Below the pieces are notes generated by a model. It saw only the letters and a list, made by a program, of their open reading frames with translations. It had not been told where the DNA came from and made no database searches. DNA of 64,000 nt from Calliopum simillimum. Lineage: Eukaryota; Arthropoda; Insecta; Diptera; Lauxaniidae. The stretch lies in contig OX638368.1 in the NCBI GenBank assembly GCA_951812925.1, positions 154,242,492 to 154,306,491 of the forward strand. The letters run 5' to 3'. Numbering within the stretch: the first letter of the stretch is position 1; each line of letters begins with the position of its first letter. Below, one piece after another: positions 23,790-33,885 of the stretch. Both the position numbers and the translations under genes were made by a program.

Positions 23790-24245
23790 AAAAAATTTCT
23801 CGTTGCCGGGCTACGATATAAATGTTCACTGACCCCTATTAAGTTTTTCGTTCCAAAATTTTCCTCTAACGTTCTACACCCTTTTTTTCGACCCTTTAAG
23901 GGACGTTCTATTCAAAATTATGATAGAAATATCATTTTTGTATGGGATGGCTCTTAAGAAATAGAAGAAGAACTTTTTTTCTCTCTTACAGCAATGAGGA
24001 TTTTCTTTTTATTTTTAACAAAATTTTGTATTAGAGCCTTCATAAAGAGTGGAAGAGAGGGCGTAAAATGTTAGAGAGAGATGTTGGAGCGGAAAAATTA
24101 ATGGGGTCTTTCTCCCGTCAACGAAGAATTTTTTTGTGACCTTTAACTCTATTGTTGGTTAGTTAAAAAATTAAAAAAAAAATAAATCTCATCGTTTGCT
24201 CATTCTAAAAATTACTTTTAAATTTGTCAAAGGTTAGGTTTTTTT
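23790..24245. repeat. Partial copy of the 0.4-1.5 kb foldback repeat
   Basis: Shared features are TTTCTCGTTGCCGGG with ATGTTCACTGACCCC following, inverted CCCGTCAACGAAGAATTTTT near 24115, and the flank TAAATCTCATCGTTTGCTCATTC, which corresponds to 1300-1330. Confidence 0.65.
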
Positions 24246-24308
24246 AAAAGTTTTTTAATTACGTACGTAATGCACCATATTTTAAAATTTTTCTAAAAAA
24301 AAAAAACA

Positions 24309-24326
24309 CTCGGGTGCCCGAGTACA
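24309..24326. repeat. Short perfect hairpin
   Basis: ACTCGGGTGCCCGAGT is self-complementary, with 7-bp arms around TG. It follows an A tract and may be the terminus of an unidentified element. Confidence 0.5.
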
Positions 24327-24329
24327 GTG

Positions 24330-27300
24330 AACCGCAGCTGGAAATGGCACTGCGCACACATAAAGCTGTTACGTGAGAACGATGATCACAATCATTTCAG
24401 TTTAGCAAGCTCAAGTAAAATGAAATGAAGATACTTGAAAAATCTAGAAGATTCTAACATCGCATGCCATAAAATTAGTAATCAAAAAAAAGTCAACTTT
24501 AATATAGTTTGTTAGTGACTTTGAAAATCTTTGCAAAATTTGTGAAGTTTTAAACAAAGTCAAATCGAAACAAATATTTCTCAAAGAGATTGGTACCAAC
24601 CTAGTCTAGCAATAGAACTCTGTAATTCGTGACGTTTCCTTATCTTTTATAATTTTTCTTTTTTAAAGCTTCATGAAACTTAATATTTAAGAGGAATTCA
24701 TGTTACCGATGGTCTGTTTGCTGTCTCTGCTGGTGCAACCACTATGTGATGTAATTTAATTCTTTCGCCTTTGCACTTTTTCACATCCAACCGAGAGCAA
24801 TGTTAACTTAACACATTTTCTTTATTTTTTTTCCCCATATACCTATCGTATACCAGTTCGGACAGTTGTACGTTACCAAACCCTGACTTGCCCTCTTTAA
24901 CACAGCCATGCAAACACAAATCTCATGCTGGAGAAAAAAGGCAGCACAACAGTAAAAGTGGCAAAAAGGTAAAAGTGCAGGGCTAGCAGACAAATAAAGA
25001 GGTCAAGAGAGAGAGAAAGAGAGATATGGTGTGGCTGGAACAAAAGCTGCAACAATGGCAAAGTACAAAGTGCAAAAAAACTCTTTAAAAAAGGTGTTTG
25101 CAAATGTAATTGTTCAAAGTGAACACAATGTGTGTGTGTGTGTGTGTATGGTGTTTACGCTGGAATCTGAAGACCAAAATGAGCAGCAAAGTAAAATAGC
25201 AAAGAAAAGAGTGAAAAAGCACAAAAACCAACCAAAAGAAATAAAATCACCAGGAAAAAATGTGCACTGCAGGTTACTCGCACCAATATTAAAGTTGGTA
25301 GCTATTTTGTACGAAAATGTGCTCGTATATGAGGCGGAAAGTGCTGCTGAACGAGTCAAAATAATAGTTGGGCAACTTGCAGCAATTTTGCTGTACCATA
25401 TGTGTCTTGTTTGACCTATACCATGATGTTGAGATGAATATCAGCTGTGGCTCTAGGGTCAGCAATTATTTTTCATTCCTGAACTTTTCAGGTATTTTAA
25501 CAGGTAGTTTTTGGGGTGTTTCAAGTAGACGCAAAAGACAAAGAACCATAGTTGTTGCCTTATATGTTATGGAGAAACTTTTCAGATTTTAAAGAAAGCA
25601 GCACTAATACTAAAATTTAATTGTTTCAAAGAAAAAGAAATAGACTATAGACGTGCCATAAAATAATACTTCTCAAGTAAACTTATTTACCCACATTCAT
25701 CACATATTCATAACCTCGTCCTCATTAAAATGGTAGCCTTTCTCTGAACATGCAGCCTGCTCCATTTAAAATCAATAAAATATGTGTACGCTTCTAAAGG
25801 GCATGGGGATGAGTGAAGAGAGTAAGGCAAAATTAACCATGTTTATTGTAGACAAAGGAGCATTCCTATTGTCTTACCTAAAACTTTCAAACTCATATAC
25901 AACCTAAATCGACGTGGTGAAAGCTTTAGTACGCACCTACTGATCTCATCTGGTATAAGATCATATAACACTACTAGAAGTTTACAATCCATTTTGAATG
26001 ATTTCTTTGTATTTTGTAAACTATGTTCTTACCGATTAAGTAAAAGACAAACCAAACCTTCTAATTTCGACCAAAATTTTGCTCAGAGCTTCCACTAACT
26101 ATTCCTAGTGTCAAAAAAAAAAAAAAAACCGTGATGTCAGTATGAAAGGCATATTCATCTGAAATTTTAATATTATAATTTTATTTAAATTTTTTTTTTT
26201 TTTACTACAAAAACTAATTGCCTAAGTCGAATGTAAGTTCTTTACATTATTTCTTACTTCGTTCCACTTTTTATTTCGTTTGTATGTTACGTTTCCTGTA
26301 CATTTTGCTTTTATTTTATGAGTTTTGCGTTTAACAGCTTTCACTGCAGTTTAACTGAAAACAGATGTGACCGGTAGCAAAGGTTCTCTGTATTTATGCT
26401 CGTACATGTGTGAGGATGCTGTTCTTTGCACCTTACTCACACATACAATACATACTCGTACAAGAAGTTTATGCCGCAGCACATAATTTACACTATTGCT
26501 GCAACATAGAATTGTAGCAATTGTAGACACATTGCAGTAAAGGCAACAGTACTTACGGCGTTCTAATGGTAGAGTTAAATGAGAACCTAATCAACTATTT
26601 TTTGTTTTTTAGTTTTTTTTTTAAAAATCATGAAATATCTTCTTCATTTTTTAAGAAATGGTAAAATTGCTGAAAAATTACTAAGGCCGATGGGTTTTAC
26701 TCATTTATTAAAATCTATCTTCGTAAACAGAATCGCAAAAAATACCCAGTCACCAGAAACAATTGCAGAATCTGAAATAAAATAAAAATTATAGGATAAT
26801 GTTTCCAGCATATTCGTCCTTCTTTTTAAATACCAACGAAATAGAAGTTAAATTTTCCAATATCTTGATCTAATCTTACTTTAATAATTTCTTCAAGAAT
26901 CTTAAATTTTGTTGCTAAGTATTTCACTGAAACTCCCACGTTGGACTGCAGTATGCTCCTACTTCATTATTCAGTGCACAAATATTTTTAGTTGATTTTT
27001 AACCACAACTCTTACTGTTTCGTTGTTTTGACATTTGAACATTTTTCTATGTCCTTAGGCATTGTAAAATATGTGCCATAAATCTCTTCCACACATCTTT
27101 TTTTTTTAAAAAAAATTTTAATAGTTGATTTAGAGATAAAACTTGTTGTCGAGAATTGCAAAATTTGGGAAAAATTTTTTTATTTCTCAAAGTCACATTT
27201 AGTAACTCAACTATTTCTGATTAAAATGACATTGTTTTGGTTTCCTGCAATTGTTTTGAAAATACTTTCCGATATTCTGTACCTTCCATTGATAACAACC

Positions 27301-27439
27301 TTGATTTTAATGATGAAAATTATGTAAACCTTTTAAGGAATAACCTACCGTCTAGACTCTAGAGCATTTAACATTGATGAAGACAATTCTGCACTTTCTC
27401 CGAACTACCCGGAGTTCTTTACTGGAATGATTAAGAATA
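24330..27439. other. No gene recognised; short GT microsatellite at about 25129-25147
   Basis: Intron-like DNA. The 127-codon frame at 25031-25414 (+) and its antisense run through lysine-rich and GT-repeat sequence and show no domain. A and T tracts lie near 26110 and 26190. Confidence 0.4.
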
Positions 27440-27880
27440 TTTAACAAAATTTAAACATAAAAAAATCAGCTAGTCCTAATTTCTTTCTTAAAAGGCTTCC
27501 TGAAGAAGGCATCAACTTCCTTAACATTATTTTTAATAATAGTTTAAATGATGGTTATTTTATTTTCAGCTGGAAAATTGTCAAACTAACTTCCTATTGC
27601 AAGGAAAAGAAACATGATAGATATATCGAACTTTAGGCCAATTTTTCTGTTGTCAAGTGTTGGAAAAATTCTTGAAAAGATAATTTATTGCACAATGGGG
27701 GAATTTGCCGGCAGTGATGTGTGGATATTTCTTCAGCAAGGATCTGTCAAAAAAGTCAAATTGAAAAATTGTTTTAAAAATCGTCGATTCATATGTAACC
27801 TTTTTAGCTGCGTACTCTTTCCCAGCTATGCTGAACAGCTTTGTGGTGAGAACAATCAAGTTCTTCAAAATGGCCATAAG
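27440..27880 (+). pseudogene. Non-LTR retrotransposon reverse transcriptase fragment
   Basis: Reading with frameshifts, the DNA gives PNFFLKRLPEEGINFLNIIF, then NNSLNDGYF and a WKI(V) segment, followed by DISNFRPIFLLSSVGKILEK. This is the order of the N-terminal reverse-transcriptase motifs of LINE-type elements: a P..FLK start, GYFP..WK, and NFRPI(S)LLSS.GK..EK. The polymerase core with the catalytic DD is missing. The relic is interrupted at 27881 by a mariner, and I could not identify its continuation after 28786. The clade is probably of the I/Jockey type, not determined. Confidence 0.7.
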
Positions 27881-27882
27881 TA

Positions 27883-28784
27883 TTGGGTGTACAACTTAAA
27901 AACCAGAATTTGACGGTGGATGTCCGTACTAACAAATATCGTGAAAGCTCGAACTTTATATATATGTCATTTTGAAGGTACATTTGACAGCTGTCAAAAT
28001 CAGTTAACAAAACAATTTTATCTTGTGTACATCATTATTATTTTTCACGATGAATAACTTCGAAAATTGGAGAAAAAGACAGCATTTGCGGGAGGGTTCT
28101 AGTGGGCCATTTTTTTGCAAAGAAAACAGCTGCCGAAAGTCATCGCATTCTTGTAGAAGTTTATGGGGACTATGCTTCAGCTGAATCAAGCTGTCGTGAG
28201 TGGTTTAAAAGTGGTTATTTTGATGTCGAAGACAAAGAACGTCCTGGTCAGGACCAGCTAGGTGTGATCCATTATGAGCTGTTGCCAGGTGGCCAAACCA
28301 TTAATGCTCAATTCTATCGTCAACAATTGATCCAAATGAAGCAGAAAATCCAGGCAGAGCGGCCAACGTATGCGACCAGACATGAGTCAATCATTTTCCA
28401 CCACGATAACGCTCGGCCACATATTGCTGCCCCAGTCAAAAATTACCTGGAAAACAAAGGAAAGCAACGGATGGGAAACTTTGCCTCACCCGCTTTATAG
28501 CCCAGACCTTGCACCATCAGACTACCATTTGTTCCGATCGATGCAGAATGCCCTATCAGGAATACGCTTCACTTAAGTTCAAGATATCGAAAATTGGCTC
28601 GATTCATTTTTGGCCGCCAACCCGGCGCAATTTTTTTGCGATGGAATTCATAAATTACCTAAAAGATGGGGAAATGTTGTAGCTTCCAATGGACAATACC
28701 TTGAATAAAATATATTGTAACATTTTTCCACAATAAAGCATCAAATTTCGCTAAAAAATTCCGGTTTTTAAGTTGTACACCCAA
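27883..28784 (+). mobile_element. Mariner element with internal deletion, intact TIRs and TA target duplication
   Basis: The left TIR is TTGGGTGTACAACTTAAAAA; the right end is its reverse complement ending ACACCCAA at 28784. The ends match over nearly 30 bp with one mismatch. TA flanks both sides (27881-27882 and 28785-28786). At 902 bp it has lost about 400 bp compared with a full mariner, all from the middle of the transposase. Ends like these could in principle still be recognised by a transposase supplied from elsewhere. Confidence 0.92.
28050..28708 (+). pseudogene. Mariner transposase, deleted between N- and C-terminal parts
   Basis: The start codon is probably at 28050 (MNNFENW). A frameshift follows, then FAKKTAAESHRILVEVYGDY and CREWFKSG..FDVEDKERPG, the N-terminal DNA-binding region. 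After GQ near 28255 the reading jumps to YELLPGGQTINAQFYRQQL, so the segment with the first catalytic Asp is deleted. IIFHHDNARPH gives the second Asp. After another frameshift, LYSPDLAPSDYHLFRSMQNA gives the third Asp (PSD). Further breaks follow before the C-terminus, GNVVASNGQYLE and stop at 28706-28708. It belongs to a different mariner subfamily from the 21- and 49-kb copies, judging by TIR and protein. Confidence 0.9.
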
Positions 28785-28786
28785 TA

Positions 28787-31481
28787 GTAATCTTTATTAT
28801 TGGCGTATTTTATGTGTTTTCGAAAAGAGAAAACAATCTGATGGGCTAAATCTGCAGAGTAAAGATTATTGCACACCATTCCCATACATAAAAAAAAAAA
28901 AAAAATATTTCTTAAAGATTCATCCTTTGTTGAAGATTCACCTCAAATTGTATCATATAATAATCTTAAGGATATAAAAGCCTTCAAAATCCGCTAACCC
29001 TTCGACGTGTGGCGATTTATATGGACCCACTTAGATTTAACACATATGTATCAGAACAGATGTGTGATTATGTGTTATAATATGTACGTTTATAGTAGAA
29101 AATGTCAAACTTTAATATGGTGTTGCCAAATTTTAGCTATTGACATTAAAGTTGCCAGTTCCCGAAATATAAATAGTGCTTTACGTATAAAGTATGTATA
29201 CATCAACATCTTTGCATATAGTGTTCCGTCGCTGGCCAATTAATTTTCCAACATTTTCATGACGAGACGTTCATCTTAGTACGTCTCTCGTTAGCCACTT
29301 GGTGGATTTTTCCTTATAAATTATAGGGTACTTTGAAACAAAATCGTGAATCCGTCAAATTTTTATTCCGCACATCGAGGGCTTACTTAGAAATCATTGA
29401 GTGAACCGTGATCTGTAATCTGTAATCAGTTTTGCCTCATCTCGAAATCTACGGCTGTGAAGTTGTTTAGTTTGCTCAGACATATGTGTGCATTGTTCAC
29501 GAAAGTCGAAAAACGTAATGTTTACTGTTCCATTGTGTTCGTCTTAGCATACTTGGGGAAGTCACGAACTAAGGCGGCTTAAATCTTTTCAGAAAAAAAG
29601 TTTAAAATTTTTAAAAACCGATTGAGTCTGGCGCGACCCAAACGCACATAATCAAAATTTATAAAAATCTGATTTTGATTGAAGTTAATGCTGTTAACAA
29701 AAAAATAGAAAAAGAAATCGGGTATAACAAGAAACTCAAATTAAAGAAACAAAAAAAAAAAAAAAATATTTTAAAAAAATAAACAAAAACACAGTTCATA
29801 ACTCCACTTAAAATACTTTGCAAATGCTTCCATTTATTCTCGCAACAAACATATCAGTACTGTCTAAGCTCTTAATCGCCACTGCCCGAAATATTTGTAA
29901 CTTTTTCATGCCTAAATCGTTAAAGTCCATCAGTTATCAGATACTTTAATCCTTAGCGCTTTTGCTTAAATGCTTTAAAATCAGGGACAATAAAAACGCA
30001 TTATGTACAATGTACTCGACGCGTACAGAGCCTCGGCGAAGAAGTAGAAAGCAAAACAAAAAAACAGCAAAATGTTCTTGTTATCCTTGTTATCTAAGGA
30101 CATTCCAAATAGAAGAGAAACAACAACTTAACAAAAATAGATACACTTTGAATAGCGGAAAAAAGATGTTTTTGTAATTCAGCATCTTAAGGATATTTAT
30201 TAGGGATTGTTGGCCTTGGTCGACGCCATTGCTATTGACGGGGTGTTTCACTCAATTGGACACAAGTCTACAATACGGGCTAGTCATTTTAGTAATGATG
30301 ACAATGCCCTTCTTTTTTTACAACGTTGATAAAAGTCAATCAAGGAGGCAGGCAGTACAGCAATGTTTGTTGCCAGTGCCAATGACGATGTTAATGATGA
30401 TGAAGATGTTGATGATAATGTTGTTGATGCTTTTGACTACGACAAATAAACAGTTTTGCCAAAGAGCTTAAAGCAAGTAGGACATGGTATGAAATCTATT
30501 TATATTTTTGATTTTTTTCCTCCTTTTACTTTGAAGTTGCCTGTTTTTGGCATTTTAATAATATGACCTGCTTTTACCGTTTTTTGTGGTTTTCGATTCA
30601 CATTTTTGCAGCTGACATTTAACTAAATGTGAGTGAGGTGAGGCCCTTGCAATTTTGAGTTAATTAAAAAGAAATATATGAAAGAAAAATTTTAAAAAAA
30701 TTTAGCAATGTGATTTCAACTCAAAGCATAAAGAACTCAATTGCTTTTAAAATTAAAATCAATGTCAACAGTACAATTTCCTAAAATTTTTTTTAAATTT
30801 TCATGAAACAAGGTTTAAATCTTTGTTCTTAATAGTACGCAACTGAGCCAACATTAATAACTAATAGATTGTCCTAAGGGAAAGGCGAAGATAAAAAATC
30901 TTATAAATAAAAACGATTTGTTCGACAAAAAAAAAAAAAAAAAACAGAAACTGTGGAAAAAATGGCCAAAATATAAATTATTAAAACTTGTCACAGTCAA
31001 AAAGAAATTTATTATTCATTGGATTCTAAAGAAACAAAAGAAAATAAGACAGACACACACAACACGAAAATATCGAAATACAAAGGAATATTAAATAAAA
31101 TAAAAAAAGGACATAAGAGCTAAAGCGATGTTTCTTTTTTCTTGACTAGTCACGAAACACCAACAATAAATAAATATTAAAATATTTTGGGTTTAATCTC
31201 CAATCTATTGTTTTGTATCACCCCGTAGCTCCCAAATATACCGCCTTTGATTCTTAAATTTTCATCGTCAACGCCATTTTTAAAGTGCTTTTTCATTTTT
31301 AACGTTATCTGTTGCATTGTGAAGATATATTTGTAACGTAAATAGATACGAATACATATCAGGGTACACGAAAAAGTTAGTTGGATGCTCATTAAATTAG
31401 TTACTAAATTATCGCACTACACTGTTATTACATAAAATAATATACACTAAGGAACCAGACTACATTTTTGAATTAATACAT
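28787..31481. other. No gene recognised
   Basis: A tract at 28890 and 29750. An ATG-trinucleotide-rich run near 30390-30430 makes a methionine-rich frame. No continuation of the interrupted reverse transcriptase was identified. Confidence 0.4.
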
Positions 31482-31527
31482 TTTGCTAGAACTCAAAGAA
31501 CTTTATAACTAATAGTACCACGTCACA

Positions 31528-32380
31528 CGCCAGATTCAGCCAGCGTATTTCAGGCAGAAGTTTTTGCCATCCTCGAAGCCTGCAAATCATTAGGGAATAA
31601 TGACATTTCCGGAAACGTGGCAATTCTCTCAGACAGTCAGGCAGCTATCAAAGCACTGAATTCAGCAATAATAAGGTCAAAATTGGTGGGGGACTGCAAG
31701 AAAGAGTTAGTCAGGCTCGGACATCTGTTTGATATTGCTCTCGTTTGGGTTCCAGGCCATAGGGACATCGAGGGCAACGAAAAGGCTGACGAACTTACTA
31801 GGCACGATTCCTCCCTTAACGTCACCAGTGCGGTGCGGGTACATACTCCGCTAGGTATAGTAACGAAGAGGATCTTTTCATTTTACATAACCGAGGCGAA
31901 CACTAATTGGAAAGCATTGACTACACGTAGGATATCCAGGTCAATCTGGCCTTCATATAGCAGGTCAAAAACTACTTATTTACTAGCTAATAACCGTATT
32001 AATATAGCAAGAATTACCGCAGTTTGCACTGGACACTGGGCCATCAGCAAGCATGCTGAAAAAATAGTCATCCTTTCAAACCTTTTTGTCGGAGTTGCTT
32101 AGTTGCAAACGAGCAAGAATCTCTTGAACACTTTCTCTGTGACTGCCCAGCTCTAGCTAGAGCTAGACTTAAATCACTGGGAAAGCCTTTCTTCAATACA
32201 CTCAGCGAAATTACCGACATTGAAATTGGCTCGCTGCTCAATTACCTTAATAGGACTAACTGGATATAGATATCGTTAGTTAGGTGATTAAAATTTTCAC
32301 ATACATTTATACCAGTCTGTCGAGTCACTTTTGTGGTATTAAAATGGCATCGCTAAACCGCCACTCTAACCTAACCTAAC
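31528..32380 (+). mobile_element. 5'-truncated non-LTR retrotransposon with target-site duplication
   Basis: ACCACGTCACA is present at 31517-31527 and 32379-32389, an 11-bp duplication (the last A/C overlaps the 3' tail). The insert begins inside the RNase H region of ORF2, continues to the ORF stop at 32267-32269, and has a 3' UTR of about 110 bp ending TCTAACCTAACCTAACC. The tail has no poly(A). The same type of tail terminates the 60-bp insertion at 16460-16519. Confidence 0.92.
31529..32269 (+). pseudogene. Non-LTR ORF2: RNase H domain and C-terminal zinc-knuckle region
   Basis: The 5'-truncated reading starts FQAEVFAILEACKSLG near 31550, with the catalytic Glu of RNase H. VAILSDSQAAIKAL follows with the conserved SDSQAA Asp. 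ALVWVPGHRDIEGNEKADEL carries the WVPGH and N..AD motifs. These are the standard RNase H1 landmarks of I-, R1- and LOA-type elements, where the domain removes template RNA. After a frameshift near 32060 the reading gives PFKPFCRSC and EQESLEHFLCDCPALARARL, the cysteine/histidine-rich C-terminal motif, and ends with NRTNWI and a stop. The polymerase domain is absent through truncation. Confidence 0.92.
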
Positions 32381-32706
32381 CACGTCACAAGTACCTCTCA
32401 ACTTCTCGCCAGTTCTTTGTGCATTAGATAGGTTTATGGAATAAACTACCGGCTCTTTTGAAACGAATTAGCAACAGAAATTTTTTTAAGCGGTAGCTAT
32501 AAGAGCATTTTTCTGGGCATCTCTGAAAGTTCTTACCTTTAAAATTCAATTTTGTTTCAATTTTCTTTTTTAATTGTTTTTTAACTTATTTGTATGTATC
32601 AATTGTAGGAAGAAAAAAACCTATAAATTTAATTAATAGCATTGTAATTACTTTTGTATCTTTTCCTTTTTTATATATTGTACATATATTGTTTTATATA
32701 TAAGTA

Positions 32707-33883
32707 CAGTAGACCCCGCTTAATTGACTTGATGAAAAATGCAAACTTATCGGTTCAATTAACCGGGGAATCAATTAAGCAGGGCCCGACTGATTAATTA
32801 AAAGAATCCCGGATAATTGATCGAGTTAGTCAATTAAGCATAGAAAAAATTAGCGTTCGGCGATTATAGTTTTAATATAATGGTTTTTTATGTGTTCAAA
32901 GCGTTAAGAATTTCTTAAGTCATAAGCTCCATAAAGAGATAACGACTACTAAAATATGTATGTATATTGTACATTAAAGATTCCATTAACTAGGTATATA
33001 AGAGGAACTTCAATTCACCTTAAAATAAAATAAAGATAATTAATACAAAATACGGGTTTGTGCGTAGTAGACTTAGAGCTCAGCATGTAAATTAGGAAAA
33101 ACTACGTGTAATGGAAATGTACATGGGAATCGATAGTTTAGTATATGTCTACTACGAGTCCATCAGTCTGCCGTGCTGAATCTTATGCTTAAGCACATGA
33201 GCGGCCTGAAAAGGTAGCGAAAATTAGTTTTTTTTTGCAAATATCTTGCTAACAGTTACTCCTATAGAAAAATGTTGGGACAATTTTGTAATTGTGTGTG
33301 TATAAAAAGTTATTCAGGGTCAAATTTTTAAATTTTTTTATAATTTTCAGTGGCATTAGAAATAAAAAAAGCAACAGACGTGATTTTCACTATTTTAAAC
33401 CTTTTAGGCCATCACCTCTTCTGGACATAGTATGCTAAGCACAATCCACATTCGTCGCGGAAAAAATGTCAGCTTGATCAAAAACCTTTAATAATCCGGA
33501 AAGAACTTAGTTATTAAAATCATTTGCACCTATTTTCGTTTTCTGCGAATTTTTCTTCATGAATTTTACAAAAGACGACACCTTAACGGGTTTACCTTTG
33601 CCATAGCCAGTTCGGAGAAAAATTAAAATCTTTATTGAGCTGTATTGAATACTGTCCAGATTTTTCCATCAGTAAAATTTTTGTGATTTTTAATATTGTT
33701 GATCTTTTAAAAGGAGTAATTTACATGTATTTTTCATTTGGAAACCATTTTCTTCTTATCAATTAACATGGGAAACCAATTAAGCGGGAATCAATTAACA
33801 GGGGATTTGGGTGCCTTTTTCAATGAGGATAGTTTCATTAGGGAAAGTCAATTAAAAGGGGGTCAATTAAGCGGGGTCTACCA
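32707..33883. mobile_element. pogo/Tigger-like non-autonomous DNA element
   Basis: The left end CAGTAGACCCCGCTTAATTG and the right end CAATTAAGCGGGGTCTACCA are inverted repeats, flanked by TA at 32705-32706 and 33884-33885. The CAGTRGACC start and the subterminal clusters of TCAATTAAGC/CCGGGGAATCAATTAA words resemble pogo/Tigger termini, which insert at TA. It is about 1.18 kb without a recognisable transposase. Confidence 0.75.
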
Positions 33884-33885
33884 TA

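Larger units (their letters stand above)
31482..32480 (+). pseudogene. Non-LTR reverse-transcriptase ORF C-terminus, split by a later insertion
   Basis: Before the insertion the DNA reads ARTQRTL, stop, LIVPRH. After it, the reading resumes PRHKYLSTSRQFFVH, stop, IGLWNKLPALLKRISNRNFF. The pattern of basic residues, then a PRH block, then LWN.LP..(I/L)K is common at the C-terminus of LINE-type ORF2 proteins. Splicing out 31528-32389 restores continuity across the duplicated ACCACGTCACA. Three in-frame stops show age. The clade is not assigned. Confidence 0.6.

Noticed and set aside
25031..25414. 127-codon lysine-rich frame
   Set aside because: Runs through a GT microsatellite and A-rich DNA; no domain on either strand.
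30229..30471. Methionine-rich frame
   Set aside because: It results from an ATG trinucleotide run.
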